DNA of 64,000 bases from Roseibium sediminicola (GTDB lineage Bacteria; Pseudomonadota; Alphaproteobacteria; Rhizobiales; Stappiaceae): positions 186,001 to 250,000 of the forward strand of contig NZ_JALNMJ010000006.1 in NCBI RefSeq assembly GCF_023156505.1, given 5' to 3'. The notes beneath the pieces are model-generated. The model saw only the letters and a list, made by a program, of their open reading frames with translations. It was not told where the DNA came from and searched no databases. A program made the translations under genes and the position numbers. This document shows, piece after piece, positions 53,431 to 61,880 of the stretch (positions are counted from its first letter, which is position 1; each line of letters starts with the position of its first letter).

Positions 53431-54030
53431 TTATTTGGCCGCTTCGTACATCTCCAGGACGTAGTCCCAGTTGATCATGTTGTCGATGAAGGCTTCCAGG
53501 TATTTCGGACGCGCATTGCGGTAGTCGATGTAATAGGAATGCTCCCACACATCGCAGCCGAGGATCGGCGCTGCGCCATGGACCAGCGGGTTTTCGCCGT
53601 TCGGGGTCTTCATGATTTCCAGCTTGCCGTCCTTCACGGCGAGCCAGGCCCAGCCGGAGCCGAACTGGCCGACACCGGCCGCGATGAAGTCGGCGCGGAA
53701 CTTGTCGTAGCCGCCGAGGTCACTGTCGATGGCGGAAGCGAGAGCGCCCGGCAAGGAGGTGCCGCCACCGTCCTTCTTCATCCACTTCCAGAAATGGATG
53801 TGGTTGTAGTGCTGGCCGGCATTGTTGAACAGCGGTGCGTTCTTGCCGTAGCTTTCCTTGACGATCTCTTCCAGGGATTTGCCTTCCAGGCCGCTGCCGG
53901 CGAGCAGCTCGTTGCCTTTGGTGACATAGGCCTGGTGGTGCTTGTCATGGTGAAACTCGAGCGTTTCAGCAGACATGTAAGGGGCCAGCGCATCATATGC
54001 ATACGGCAGGTCAGGCAATTCGAAAGACAT
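53431..54030 (-). CDS. sodB: superoxide dismutase, iron type
   Basis: 199 residues: Fe/Mn-SOD family, cytosolic (no signal). Metal ligands: His27 in LEFHHDKHH, the His in NNAGQHYNHIHFW, and Asp and His in CDVWEHSYYIDY. The Gln in NNAGQ is the usual marker of the iron type rather than manganese. Start ATG at 54030 (MSFELPDLPY) with AAGGAG eight bases upstream, not the longer frame to 54120. Followed by a strong terminator. Removes superoxide in the cytosol. Confidence 0.93.
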   Translation of the reverse strand: MSFELPDLPYAYDALAPYMSAETLEFHHDKHHQAYVTKGNELLAGSGLEGKSLEEIVKESYGKNAPLFNNAGQHYNHIHFWKWMKKDGGGTSLPGALASAIDSDLGGYDKFRADFIAAGVGQFGSGWAWLAVKDGKLEIMKTPNGENPLVHGAAPILGCDVWEHSYYIDYRNARPKYLEAFIDNMINWDYVLEMYEAAK

Positions 54031-54342
54031 GACAAACTCCTTAAGTGGTCGGTGACCGGCGGCGCGGGCGGTACGCCCTGCAAGACCGCGTCGAGCGGCA
54101 AAATAGGATCGCAGAGCCATGTGGGCAAGGACGGATCGCGAAAATAAAGAAATTTTTTCTTTTTAAAAACGCACACCGGCTCAAAACCTGGGCTCCGCCA
54201 CATCAGCGACAGCAAATCCGCCAAGACAGTTCGCGATGCCGCAAAATTGAATCGTGTGACCTGCAGCACTGCCAAATCATTTCGGCGCACATAAAATAAT
54301 GACCATGAAGAGAGACGATCACCCGAACAATTGGAGAGCAAG
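54031..54342. other. divergent promoter region sodB and small exported gene
   Basis: 312 bases; A/T-rich tracts at 54140-54170 and 54270-54300. I see no gene, and no clear Fur or Irr site by eye. Promoters for both genes are likely here, with a TAAAAT -10-like box near 54291 for the rightward one. Confidence 0.5.
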
Positions 54343-54570
54343 ATGAACTTCAATAGTACTTACGGTATCGCCGCCATTGTCGCCGTCGGCATAGCGTTCG
54401 CCACCACGATGACTTCGGAAAACAATCATATTGTCGAAAGCAAGCTGGGAGACTGTAAAAAGAACCTGGCGGCGCTGTGCATCGATACAACGTCCGGACC
54501 TCAGGAAGGCTGCGCCAACGGCGTCGCGGACCAGTGCGGAGCCGACCCCGTCAAGGTCACACCGGCCTAA
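54343..54570 (+). CDS. small exported protein with four cysteines
   Basis: 75 residues: an N-terminal hydrophobic segment (YGIAAIVAVGIAFATT) and a small mature part with Cys38, Cys46, Cys57 and Cys65 in CKKNLAALC and CANGVADQC, which probably form two disulfides in the periplasm. I recognise no family. The ATG at 54343 follows GGAG, good support. A hairpin terminator follows. Confidence 0.65.
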   Translation: MNFNSTYGIAAIVAVGIAFATTMTSENNHIVESKLGDCKKNLAALCIDTTSGPQEGCANGVADQCGADPVKVTPA

Positions 54571-54592
54571 CCGGTTTCTGCCCTCTTTGCGA

Positions 54593-54622
54593 AAAGCCCT
54601 GCGAGACCGCTTGCAGGGCTTT
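54593..54622 (+). terminator. terminator after the small exported gene
   Basis: AAAGCCCTGC pairs with GCAGGGCTTT around a ten-base loop, 22 bases after the stop. Confidence 0.75.
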
Positions 54623-54808
54623 CGCGTTTCTGCGGCGCGAGCGCCGATGCGATCACCCCACAAGGCAACAAATCACCCGCCTATTTCACTAAACCAATTG
54701 GTTGACTGTTAGGTTTGATATCGGTAGATTTGTCGAGGCGCCTGCAGCACATCGAAGACCGGATCCCGGTCCCCATACCCGGCGCGCTCAATGCCAGGGG
54801 AGGCAAAC

Positions 54809-55189
54809 ATGGAATTCGAGACCGTAAGCTGGATTGCCGTCATCACCGGAGCCGTCGCCGCCTTTCTGTTCGGCTGGCTGGTCTATTCACCGCTTCTGTT
54901 TTTCAAAGTCTGGGCCGAAGGCTCCGGCGTGGAGGTCGAACCCGGCGGAAAGCCGCCCCTGGGCGCCATGGTCCTTCAGATTATCGGCCTTTTGTGTCTG
55001 TCGGCGGTCGTCGGCGTGACGGCTACGATCGAAGCTCTCATCACCGCCCTGCTGGCGATCCTGGCCGCAGCCTGCCTGACCATGTCCAATGGGGCCTTTG
55101 CCGGGAAATCGACAGCCGCAATTGCCGTTGACGGCGGCTATATTGTCGGTGCAGGTATCCTGATGATTGTGGCCCAGGCGATTTACTAG
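54809..55189 (+). CDS. DUF1761 family membrane protein
   Basis: 126 residues, four membrane helices: VSWIAVITGAVAAFLFGWLVYSPLLFFKVWAE (N-terminal signature), VLQIIGLLCLSAVVGVTATIEAL, ITALLAILAAACLTMSNGAFAG, and IVGAGILMIVAQAIY. DUF1761 proteins are uncharacterised inner membrane proteins. Start ATG at 54809 with AGGGGAGG in front. Stands alone. Confidence 0.85.
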   Translation: MEFETVSWIAVITGAVAAFLFGWLVYSPLLFFKVWAEGSGVEVEPGGKPPLGAMVLQIIGLLCLSAVVGVTATIEALITALLAILAAACLTMSNGAFAGKSTAAIAVDGGYIVGAGILMIVAQAIY

Positions 55190-55402
55190 AGAACCCGGGT
55201 GACGGTTCGGAACGGGCGCGGCGCGAAGCAAATCCGGGCGGAATGCCCGTTTGCCGCCGCGTCTTTCCTTTGAGGCGCGACAACAGCCTATCGGCCATTG
55301 AGCCGACATGACAATGCGTACCGCACATGCAAGATTGCGGATCCCGTTTCCGGCACCGTGACCTCGTCGCGGCGGCATCCGTTTCCTGCGCATGAGGACA
55401 CC

Positions 55403-56575
55403 ATGGCCCCCTCCCCCCGCTCACCGGTCGCGCTTGCGTTTGGCGGATTGTTCGCGCTGGCAGCAGCCATGGGCATCGGGCGCTTTGTCTATACCCCGAT
55501 CCTGCCTTTCATGGGCGATGCCCTGCGGCTACCCGCGGACGACGCCGGACTGATCGCTTCCGCCAATTTTGTCGGCTATCTGGCCGGAGCCCTGATGGGG
55601 GCCTCTCGCTCGCTCCCCGGCAGCCCGCGTTTCTGGTTCCTGGGCGGTCTGATGACCAGCGCGCTGACCAGTGCGGCCATGGCCATGACAACCGCGCTCG
55701 CCGCCTTTCTGGCGATCCGGTTCCTGAGCGGCATTGCCAGCGCTTTCGTCCTGGTGTTCTCGACCACGCTGATCCTGGAGCGTCTGGCGGCATCGGGCCG
55801 CGCGGGCCTGTCGGCGTTTCATTTTGCCGGGGTCGGCTGCGGCATCGCCTTTTCGGCACTTCTGGTGGCCATTGTTGCCGGCATTTCCGCGGACTGGCGT
55901 TTCCTGTGGCTGGCGAGCGCCGCCGGGACGCTTGTCTTTCTCGCCCTGGCGGCCCTGCTGGTTCCCTCCGAAGCACCGGCCGCTGCGACACAGGCCAAGA
56001 ACGCCGGCGCGGCCGTGCCTGTCTCGCCCTTTTCAAGCGGCAGCCGCATCCGCCTGATCCTGGCCTATGGCCTGTTCGGCTTCGGCTATGTGATCACGGC
56101 GACGTTCGTGAATGCGATCGCCCGGACCACACCCGAGCTGCAGCCGACCGAGCCGTTTGTCTGGCTCACCGTCGGTCTCTGCGCGGCGCCCTCCATCTAT
56201 CTCTGGAACTGGATCGCGGCCCGCCTCGGGGCCCGCAAGGCCTTTGCGCTTGCCTGCGTGCTGGAATCGGCCGGTGTCGCCCTGACGGCAATCACACTGT
56301 CACCGGGGCTCTTTCTCCTGGGCGCAGGTCTGCTTGGGGGGACCTTCATGGGCATCACCGCCCTCGGGCTCATGGAAGCCAGGCGGGAGACCTGCGCCGA
56401 TGGCTCTTCGGCCATCCGGCAGATGCTGGCGGTGCTGACCGCCAGCTTTGGCCTTGGACAGGTGATCGGACCCTGGTTTGCCGGGCAGCTGCACCATGCC
56501 ACCGGGTCCTTCTCGGCAGCGTCCCTGGCCGCCGCGGCATCGCTTCTGGTCGCGGCAGCTCTGGCCTTTCGCTGA
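55403..56575 (+). CDS. YbfB/YjiJ family MFS transporter
   Basis: 390 residues, twelve membrane segments, of the YbfB/YjiJ MFS group: GLFALAAAMGIGRFVYTPILPFMGDALRLPADDAGLIASANFVGYLAGAL (family signature) and RLILAYGLFGFGYVITATFVNAIARTTPEL. Substrate not known; related proteins are annotated as general exporters. Start ATG at 55403 with GAGGA upstream. It converges with ilvE with seven bases between the stops. Confidence 0.88.
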   Translation: MAPSPRSPVALAFGGLFALAAAMGIGRFVYTPILPFMGDALRLPADDAGLIASANFVGYLAGALMGASRSLPGSPRFWFLGGLMTSALTSAAMAMTTALAAFLAIRFLSGIASAFVLVFSTTLILERLAASGRAGLSAFHFAGVGCGIAFSALLVAIVAGISADWRFLWLASAAGTLVFLALAALLVPSEAPAAATQAKNAGAAVPVSPFSSGSRIRLILAYGLFGFGYVITATFVNAIARTTPELQPTEPFVWLTVGLCAAPSIYLWNWIAARLGARKAFALACVLESAGVALTAITLSPGLFLLGAGLLGGTFMGITALGLMEARRETCADGSSAIRQMLAVLTASFGLGQVIGPWFAGQLHHATGSFSAASLAAAASLLVAAALAFR

Positions 56576-56582
56576 AGCCCGA

Positions 56583-57440
56583 TCAGGCGTGCGAGAAGTC
56601 CCAGTAGAGTTCGCGGGCCCGGGCGGCGATCGGGCCGGGCTGCAGGTCGCGGTCCTCGATGCGCTTCACCGGCGTCACCTTGTTGTAGTTGCCGGTGGAG
56701 AAGATTTCGTCGGCTTCCAGGAACTCGCCATAATCCATGGTGCGCTCAAAAACGTCATATCCGGCCTTTTTCAGCAGCTGGATGACACGCTGACGGGTGA
56801 TCCCGTTCAGGAACGTGCCGTTCGGCGCCGGCGTATGTACCTTGCCGTCCTTGGCCATGAAGATATTGGCAGAGGTCAGTTCCGCGACATTGCCGAGCAT
56901 GTCGCGCACCACCGCGTTGTCGAAGCCCCTGCCCTTGGCTTCCACCATGGCGCGGGCATTGTTGGGGTAAAGGCATCCGGCCTTGGCATTGACAGGCATG
57001 CATTCCATGGTGGGGCGGCGATAGGGTGACAGCGTGATGCTCATGGCCGCGTCCTTCGGGGCCATCGGCGCATCGAACAGGCAGAGGCAAAAGCGGGTGC
57101 TTTCCGGATCGCCGACAATGACGCCTGGACCATCGCCCTCAACCCAATACATCGGCTTGACATAGATCTGCTGGTTGCTCTTGAACTTCGCGCAGCCTTC
57201 CTTGGTGAGTTCGGCCATTTCACCTGCCAGCATGGTCGCCTTCATGCCCAGCGCCGAGGCGCTGTCATTGACCCGTTTGCAATGCAGATCGATGTCGGGC
57301 ATCACGCCTTCGAAGAAGCGGGCACCGTCAAACACGCTCGAGCCGAGCCAGGACGCGTGGGTGCGCGGCCCCATGATCGGTGGATTGCCCTCATGCCAAG
57401 TCCCGTCAATCCAGGTCCAGGTGTCGCTCCATCCGCTCAT
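56583..57440 (-). CDS. ilvE: branched-chain amino acid aminotransferase (class IV PLP)
   Basis: 285 residues of the class IV aminotransferases: GTWHEGNPPIMGPRTHASWLGSSVFDGARFFEGVMPDIDLH, with the PLP-binding Lys in YVKPMYWVEGD region and the substrate loop in NVAELTSANIFMAKDGKVHTPAPNGTFLNGITRQRVI. These transfer the amino group between glutamate and Val/Leu/Ile; D-amino acid or 4-amino-4-deoxychorismate homologues look similar. Start ATG at 57440 (MSGWSDTWTW) after AAGGGAAG. Alone. Confidence 0.85.
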   Translation of the reverse strand: MSGWSDTWTWIDGTWHEGNPPIMGPRTHASWLGSSVFDGARFFEGVMPDIDLHCKRVNDSASALGMKATMLAGEMAELTKEGCAKFKSNQQIYVKPMYWVEGDGPGVIVGDPESTRFCLCLFDAPMAPKDAAMSITLSPYRRPTMECMPVNAKAGCLYPNNARAMVEAKGRGFDNAVVRDMLGNVAELTSANIFMAKDGKVHTPAPNGTFLNGITRQRVIQLLKKAGYDVFERTMDYGEFLEADEIFSTGNYNKVTPVKRIEDRDLQPGPIAARARELYWDFSHA

Positions 57441-57702
57441 GTCTCTTCCCTTTTCTCCGCTGCGCTTGTGCAGTTCGTGAGCCGACACAACACCGGCGAA
57501 CTCCTAAGGTCAATAGCTTACCGCAGAAATCCGGAAACTTGCCGGTTTTCTTCGCACTTCCCATGATTTTTGAGATGAAATCGGTCGCTCTTCGCGATTT
57601 GACGAATGCATTCTTCCAATCCGGTTTTCCACTTCCCGCTCCGCTCCGATCACACGCCTGAGCGGCGACGGGCAAATGCGCAATTGACGACCGCCCTGAA
57701 AT

Positions 57703-57717
57703 GTTCTCATTATGTTC
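57703..57717. promoter_or_regulatory. LexA-type SOS box
   Basis: GTTCTCATTATGTTC fits GTTC-N7-GTTC, the LexA site of Alphaproteobacteria. It lies 24 bases before the VOC start and overlaps a possible -10 (CATTAT) with TTGACG 18 bases upstream at 57684-57689. This suggests DNA damage control of the VOC gene. Confidence 0.6.
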
Positions 57718-57741
57718 CAATCAAAAAACGGGAGATCCGAC

Positions 57742-58176
57742 ATGGAACAGCGCATATCCATGACCACGCTTGTGGTCGATGACATCGGCGAAGCCAGACG
57801 CTTTTTCGAGACAGGCCTTGGTTGGCAGGTCGCCGCTGCGCCGTCTCCGGAAGTGGTGTTCTTTCAGGTAATCGGCGGTGTCCTGGCCCTTTACAGCCGT
57901 ACAGCCCTTGCCGAGGAAATCGGCCGAGAGGTCTCAGACAACCGCACGGGCGCCGTGACACTGGCCTGGAACGGCCGGTCGGAAGAGGAAGTCGATCAGG
58001 TGTTTCAGGAAGCGCTGAAGGCGGGCGCGAAAGCCGTCAAACATCCGGAGAAAGCCTTTTGGGGCGGTTATTCTTCTTATGTGGAGGTGCCGGGCGGACA
58101 TCTTCTGGAGATTGCCCACAACCCGTTCTGGACCGTCGGGCCGGACGGAGCGGTTTCTTTGCCGCCGCAGCAATAA
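57742..58176 (+). CDS. VOC family protein (glyoxalase-like)
   Basis: 144 residues with two beta-alpha-beta-beta-beta modules of the vicinal oxygen chelate fold: MTTLVVDDIGEARRFFETGLGWQVA, VVFFQVIGGVLALYSR and YSSYVEVPGGHLLEIAHNPFW. Members are metal enzymes (glyoxalase I, fosfomycin resistance, dioxygenases) or drug-binding proteins; the activity is unknown. Start ATG at 57742 after GGGAG. A LexA-type box lies directly upstream, so it is probably induced by DNA damage. Confidence 0.86.
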   Translation: MEQRISMTTLVVDDIGEARRFFETGLGWQVAAAPSPEVVFFQVIGGVLALYSRTALAEEIGREVSDNRTGAVTLAWNGRSEEEVDQVFQEALKAGAKAVKHPEKAFWGGYSSYVEVPGGHLLEIAHNPFWTVGPDGAVSLPPQQ

Positions 58177-58285
58177 GCACGGGTTCCCGTGCCTCTGACT
58201 TTAGTCGCAGGTCGTTGCGCTTGACGCAGCGAGTTCCAGGCTGTTCTCTTCCTCCGTTTCCGGAAAAAGCTTGGAGAGTCGGAAG

Positions 58286-58948
58286 ATGGCGCATGCCGCT
58301 TATGTGTTTGATGCTTACGGCACCTTGTTCGATGTGCATGCGGCCGTGCGCAAACATGCCGAAAAACTTGGGCCCGATGCGCAACGCCTGTCCTCACTCT
58401 GGCGGGAAAAGCAGTTGGAATATTCCTGGGTGCGCGCCCTGATGGGCAAATATCTGGACTTCTGGGAACTCACCCAGCAGGGGCTCGACACAGCATTCGC
58501 TCTGGTTCCGACCGCAGACAAGGCGATGCGCGACGATCTCCTCAGCGCCTATTGGGAACTCGACTGCTATCCGGAAGTGCCGCAGGTCCTCACAGACCTG
58601 AAGGCAACCGGCGCCAAGATCGCCATCCTGTCCAACGGCTCGCCCGCCATGCTGGAGGCCGCCGCCAAGGCTGCCGGCCTGACTGAACTCTTTGACGAGA
58701 TTTTTTCCGTCGATGAACTGAAGACCTTCAAGACCGACCCGTTGGTCTACGAGATGGTGACGACGCATTTCCGGATCTACCCGGAGGAAGTTTCCTTCCA
58801 GTCGTCGAACCGCTGGGACATCGCCGGCGCGACGGCCTTCGGTTTCCGCACGGTCTGGATGAACCGTGCCGGCATGCCCGACGAATATGCGGATCTGGCG
58901 CCCAAGGCGGTGCTCGCCGATCTGACAGGACTTGCGGCGCTGAGCTGA
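58286..58948 (+). CDS. haloacid dehalogenase, type II
   Basis: 220 residues of the HAD superfamily, L-2-haloacid dehalogenase group. The nucleophile Asp9 is in YVFDAYGTLFDV, then AILSNGSPAML (Ser/Asn), the Lys in ELKTFKTDPLVYE and SSNRWDIAGATAFGFRTVWMNR. The conserved type II residues are present, so hydrolysis of S-2-haloacids is plausible; a role against halogenated marine compounds is possible. Start ATG at 58286. Same direction as the VOC gene, but 109 bases apart. Confidence 0.88.
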   Translation: MAHAAYVFDAYGTLFDVHAAVRKHAEKLGPDAQRLSSLWREKQLEYSWVRALMGKYLDFWELTQQGLDTAFALVPTADKAMRDDLLSAYWELDCYPEVPQVLTDLKATGAKIAILSNGSPAMLEAAAKAAGLTELFDEIFSVDELKTFKTDPLVYEMVTTHFRIYPEEVSFQSSNRWDIAGATAFGFRTVWMNRAGMPDEYADLAPKAVLADLTGLAALS

Positions 58949-59338
58949 ATGCAGCCAGATCACCGCACTGAAGCCATCCGCCGTTTCTCCCCCTCATTCG
59001 GCGCGGGACGGAACGAAGGATCGGCAACACCCACAAGTGACGCAACGTTACTCAAATGCCAATCTTCAACTTTCGTCTAACAGTCTCTCTGATTATTTCC
59101 ATTTCAGAAAAGATGTTTTGAGTCTTAGTAAAGGTTGCGGCAAATTGAAACTGTAATATCCTTTCTTCAGTTGGGAGAATAGAAGAGCGGCGATCTTACG
59201 TTAAGTCACGCAAAACCCCATTGAAAACAAAAACATAAAACTATTCGCATGGGCACTGCGACGTCAGGAAAGATCAAGGGCTACATCGAAAGCCCTCAAC
59301 CGGCCACTCGTTTCTCCTAAACTGCTTGGGAGGAAAAC
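58949..59338. other. promoter region before the TRAP operon
   Basis: 390 bases with no gene I can support. It is A/T-rich from about 59070 to 59250 and has a small hairpin AGGGCT/AGCCCT near 59275-59296. The promoter of dctP is probably here. Confidence 0.45.
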
Positions 59339-60445
59339 ATGCAAAAGATGACGACACGGCGCCAGGCTCTGCGGACACTTGCAGGGGCCGGAACGGCCGG
59401 TGCTGCCACACTCGCGGCACCGCACATCGCCTCGGCCCAGGGCCAGACCACAACCTGGAAGATCCAGACCTCCTGGCCGGGAGGCGCAGGTCTGCAGATC
59501 TTCAAGGACTGGTGCGCGACAATCGAGGAAAAAACTGGAGGCGAGCTGGCCTTCCAGCCGTTCGGCGCCAATGACGTCGTGGGCGATTTCCAGCTCTATG
59601 ACGCGGTCAAAAACGGTGTTCTGGACGCAGTCAACCCGTTCACGATCTACGCCCAGGGCATCATCCCGGCCGCCACGTTCCTGACCAGCTATCCGCTGGG
59701 CCTGCGCAATCCGCATGAATGGGACGTTTTCTATTATTCGCTTGGCGGCCTGGAGATCGCACGCGAGCTTTATGAAGCGCAGGGCATGAAATTCGTCGGC
59801 CCCGTGCATCACGGCCCGAACATCATCCACTCGAAGGTGCCGATCCGCTCGATCGACGATTTCCGCGGCCGCAAGATGCGCCTGCCGGGCGGCATGGTCG
59901 CTGAAGTCTTCACCGAGATCGGCGCGGAAACCACTGTTCTGCCCGGATCTGAGATCTTCCCTGCCCTTGAAAAAGGTACGATCGACGTTGCCGATTATGT
60001 CGGACCGGCGGTCAACTACGCTCTCGGCTTCAGCCAGGTGACCAACTACATCTCCATGGGCCCTCCGGGTTTCATGTCGCTGTACCAGCCGGTCGACCTG
60101 ATGGACATCACCGTCGGCATGGACGCCTGGAACGCCCTCAGCCCGCAGATGCAGCAATTCGTCGAAATGGAAACCCATGTCTATTCGGACATGCACCATG
60201 CGGCGATCCAGAAGGCGGACCAGGAGGCCTGGGCGAAGTTCGAGGCCGACGGCACGGAAATCACCCGCCTCAGCCAGGACGACGTCGAACTGATGACCGA
60301 AGTGGCCGTTCCGATCTGGTTCAATTATGCGAACCGGGACAAGGACAGCGCCCGCATCTTCAAGATCCAGCTCGACTACATGATGTCCGGTTCACTCGGC
60401 TATGTGACGCCCGAGCAGATCGAAGGTCTGGAACTCGACCTCTGA
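59339..60445 (+). CDS. dctP: TRAP transporter substrate-binding protein, TakP-like
   Basis: 368 residues: a twin-arginine-like signal (TTRRQALRTLAGAG, then ATLAAPHIASA) and a DctP fold. Strongly resembles TakP, the 2-oxoacid-binding protein of Rhodobacter: WKIQTSWPGGAGLQIFKDW, LYDAVKNGVLDAVNPFTIYAQG, MRLPGGMVAEVFTEIG, YVGPAVNYALGFSQVTNYISMGPPGFMSLYQPVDLMD. It should capture 2-oxoacids or similar organic acids in the periplasm for the permease pair downstream. ATG at 59339 with GGGAGG. Expressed at higher level than the permease, judged by the hairpin after it. Confidence 0.92.
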   Translation: MQKMTTRRQALRTLAGAGTAGAATLAAPHIASAQGQTTTWKIQTSWPGGAGLQIFKDWCATIEEKTGGELAFQPFGANDVVGDFQLYDAVKNGVLDAVNPFTIYAQGIIPAATFLTSYPLGLRNPHEWDVFYYSLGGLEIARELYEAQGMKFVGPVHHGPNIIHSKVPIRSIDDFRGRKMRLPGGMVAEVFTEIGAETTVLPGSEIFPALEKGTIDVADYVGPAVNYALGFSQVTNYISMGPPGFMSLYQPVDLMDITVGMDAWNALSPQMQQFVEMETHVYSDMHHAAIQKADQEAWAKFEADGTEITRLSQDDVELMTEVAVPIWFNYANRDKDSARIFKIQLDYMMSGSLGYVTPEQIEGLELDL

Positions 60446-60468
60446 GCCTTTCACGACGCTCCGAAGAA

Positions 60469-60498
60469 AGAACCCGCGCAGGTCTCTGCGCGGGTTCT
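60469..60498 (+). terminator. 13-bp hairpin between dctP and dctQ
   Basis: AGAACCCGCGCAG pairs perfectly with CTGCGCGGGTTCT around a GTCT loop; no T-run follows. Probably a partial terminator or a 3' stabiliser that keeps dctP mRNA above permease mRNA. Confidence 0.65.
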
Positions 60499-60541
60499 GT
60501 CGAACTCGGCTGACACAACTTCCGTAAGGGAAGGACGAGGC

Positions 60542-61876
60542 ATGCCTCACCTGGATTTCACGCTGCCGCACTGGGCCTATTGGCTCGGCCTGATACTGTT
60601 TCCGCTCATCGCGGCCAGCCTCGCCAAACGGCCGAAGCCCAAGGAACGCCGCTATACGCTTGGCCTGGGATATTTCATTCTGGTCACCGGTGGCATTCTC
60701 GGGCTGCACCGGTTCTACCTGAAGAACCTGATCGGGCTGGTCTATATCCCGGTCTTCATCTGCATTCTCTTCGCAAACGCGCAAAGCCAGGATGCCCGCT
60801 CCGTCGTCTCCGACATGGACAATCTGGTGCGGCAGTCCGAACGCACCCTCCAGCGCGAGGGCGAGCGGGTGAAAACCGCGGAAGCCGATTTGCCCGGCCT
60901 GAAGCGGAAACTGGCCGAAGCCGAAGCCGAAGCGGAAGAAGGCAGCTTTGCCCTGCGCCGGGCCGAACGCGACGTAAAACGCGCGGAGCAGCGGATCGAA
61001 CAGGGCCGCGAACGCGTTTCGGAAGCCGAAACGGCGCTCGAAACCGCAAGGCCGGCGGCGACCGACGCCCGGCAAACGCTCACCTTCTGGGGCAATGTCG
61101 CCAAATACGCCTTCTGGCTGCTGCTTGCCGGCGTTGTCGTCGATGCCTTTCTCTTGCCTGGCCTGATCCGCCGCGCCAACGCCAACCTGCCGCCGGAACG
61201 CGAACTCAGCGAGGCCGAGAAGAAACTGAAGGAACTGGAGGAAGCCGAGCGCAAGGACGACGCCGACCATGTCTCTGCGGGCTGGACCGGTTGGATCGAC
61301 CGGCTTTCGCTGTTCTGCGGCGAATTCGTCAGCTATTGGGCGGTGATCGCTGTCATTGTCTATTATTTCGAGGTGATGAGCCGCTACGTCTTCGGCAGCC
61401 CGACCAACTGGGCGCATGAAGCCATGTATCTGATGTTCGGCATGCAGTACCTGATCGCCGGCTCCTATGCGGCGCTGACGGAATCCCATGTCCGCGTCGA
61501 TGTCTTCTATGCGCCGCTGTCCAAACGCCGCAGGGCCTTGGTCGACCTGCTGACCTCGGTGTTCTTCTTCATCTTCGCAGGCACGCTGCTGGCAACGTCC
61601 TGGATCTTCGCCTTCGACGCCATTGCTGTGCCCTCAGGCAATTCCCTGATTTCGGACTGGGCGCGCGGCCAGATCGGGTTCAGTGAGGTCGTTGCCAGCT
61701 GGAACCTGGACCAATGGACCGATCCGAACATCCGCTGGGGCGAGATCAGCTTCAACGAATGGGAAGTGCCGCTCTGGCCGATGAAATGGGTGATGGTACT
61801 CGGCGGGCTGCTCCTGGTGCTCCAGGGCATATCGAAATTCGCGCAGGACATCCGCGCACTGACGGGCAGGGCTTGA
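60542..61876 (+). CDS. dctQ: TRAP transporter small permease (DctQ) with N-terminal TM2-like and coiled-coil extension
   Basis: 444 residues against about 160-220 for most DctQ proteins. Order: membrane helices at about 10-28 and 40-58 and a TM2-like motif LGYFILVTGGILGLHRFYLKN near 42-62; a long charged, Ala-Glu-Arg-rich coiled coil (about 90-175: GERVKTAEADLPGLKRKLAEAEAEAEEG); another helix near 187-210; a charged linker; then a DctQ domain (about 250-440: CGEFVSYWAVIAVIVYYFEVMSRYVFGSPTNWAHEAMYLMFGMQYLIAGSYAALTESHVRVDVFYA). It is fused in frame without a stop and lies four bases before dctM. The extension may couple transport to a membrane or cytosolic partner. Confidence 0.85.
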   Translation: MPHLDFTLPHWAYWLGLILFPLIAASLAKRPKPKERRYTLGLGYFILVTGGILGLHRFYLKNLIGLVYIPVFICILFANAQSQDARSVVSDMDNLVRQSERTLQREGERVKTAEADLPGLKRKLAEAEAEAEEGSFALRRAERDVKRAEQRIEQGRERVSEAETALETARPAATDARQTLTFWGNVAKYAFWLLLAGVVVDAFLLPGLIRRANANLPPERELSEAEKKLKELEEAERKDDADHVSAGWTGWIDRLSLFCGEFVSYWAVIAVIVYYFEVMSRYVFGSPTNWAHEAMYLMFGMQYLIAGSYAALTESHVRVDVFYAPLSKRRRALVDLLTSVFFFIFAGTLLATSWIFAFDAIAVPSGNSLISDWARGQIGFSEVVASWNLDQWTDPNIRWGEISFNEWEVPLWPMKWVMVLGGLLLVLQGISKFAQDIRALTGRA

Positions 61877-61880
61877 AGCG

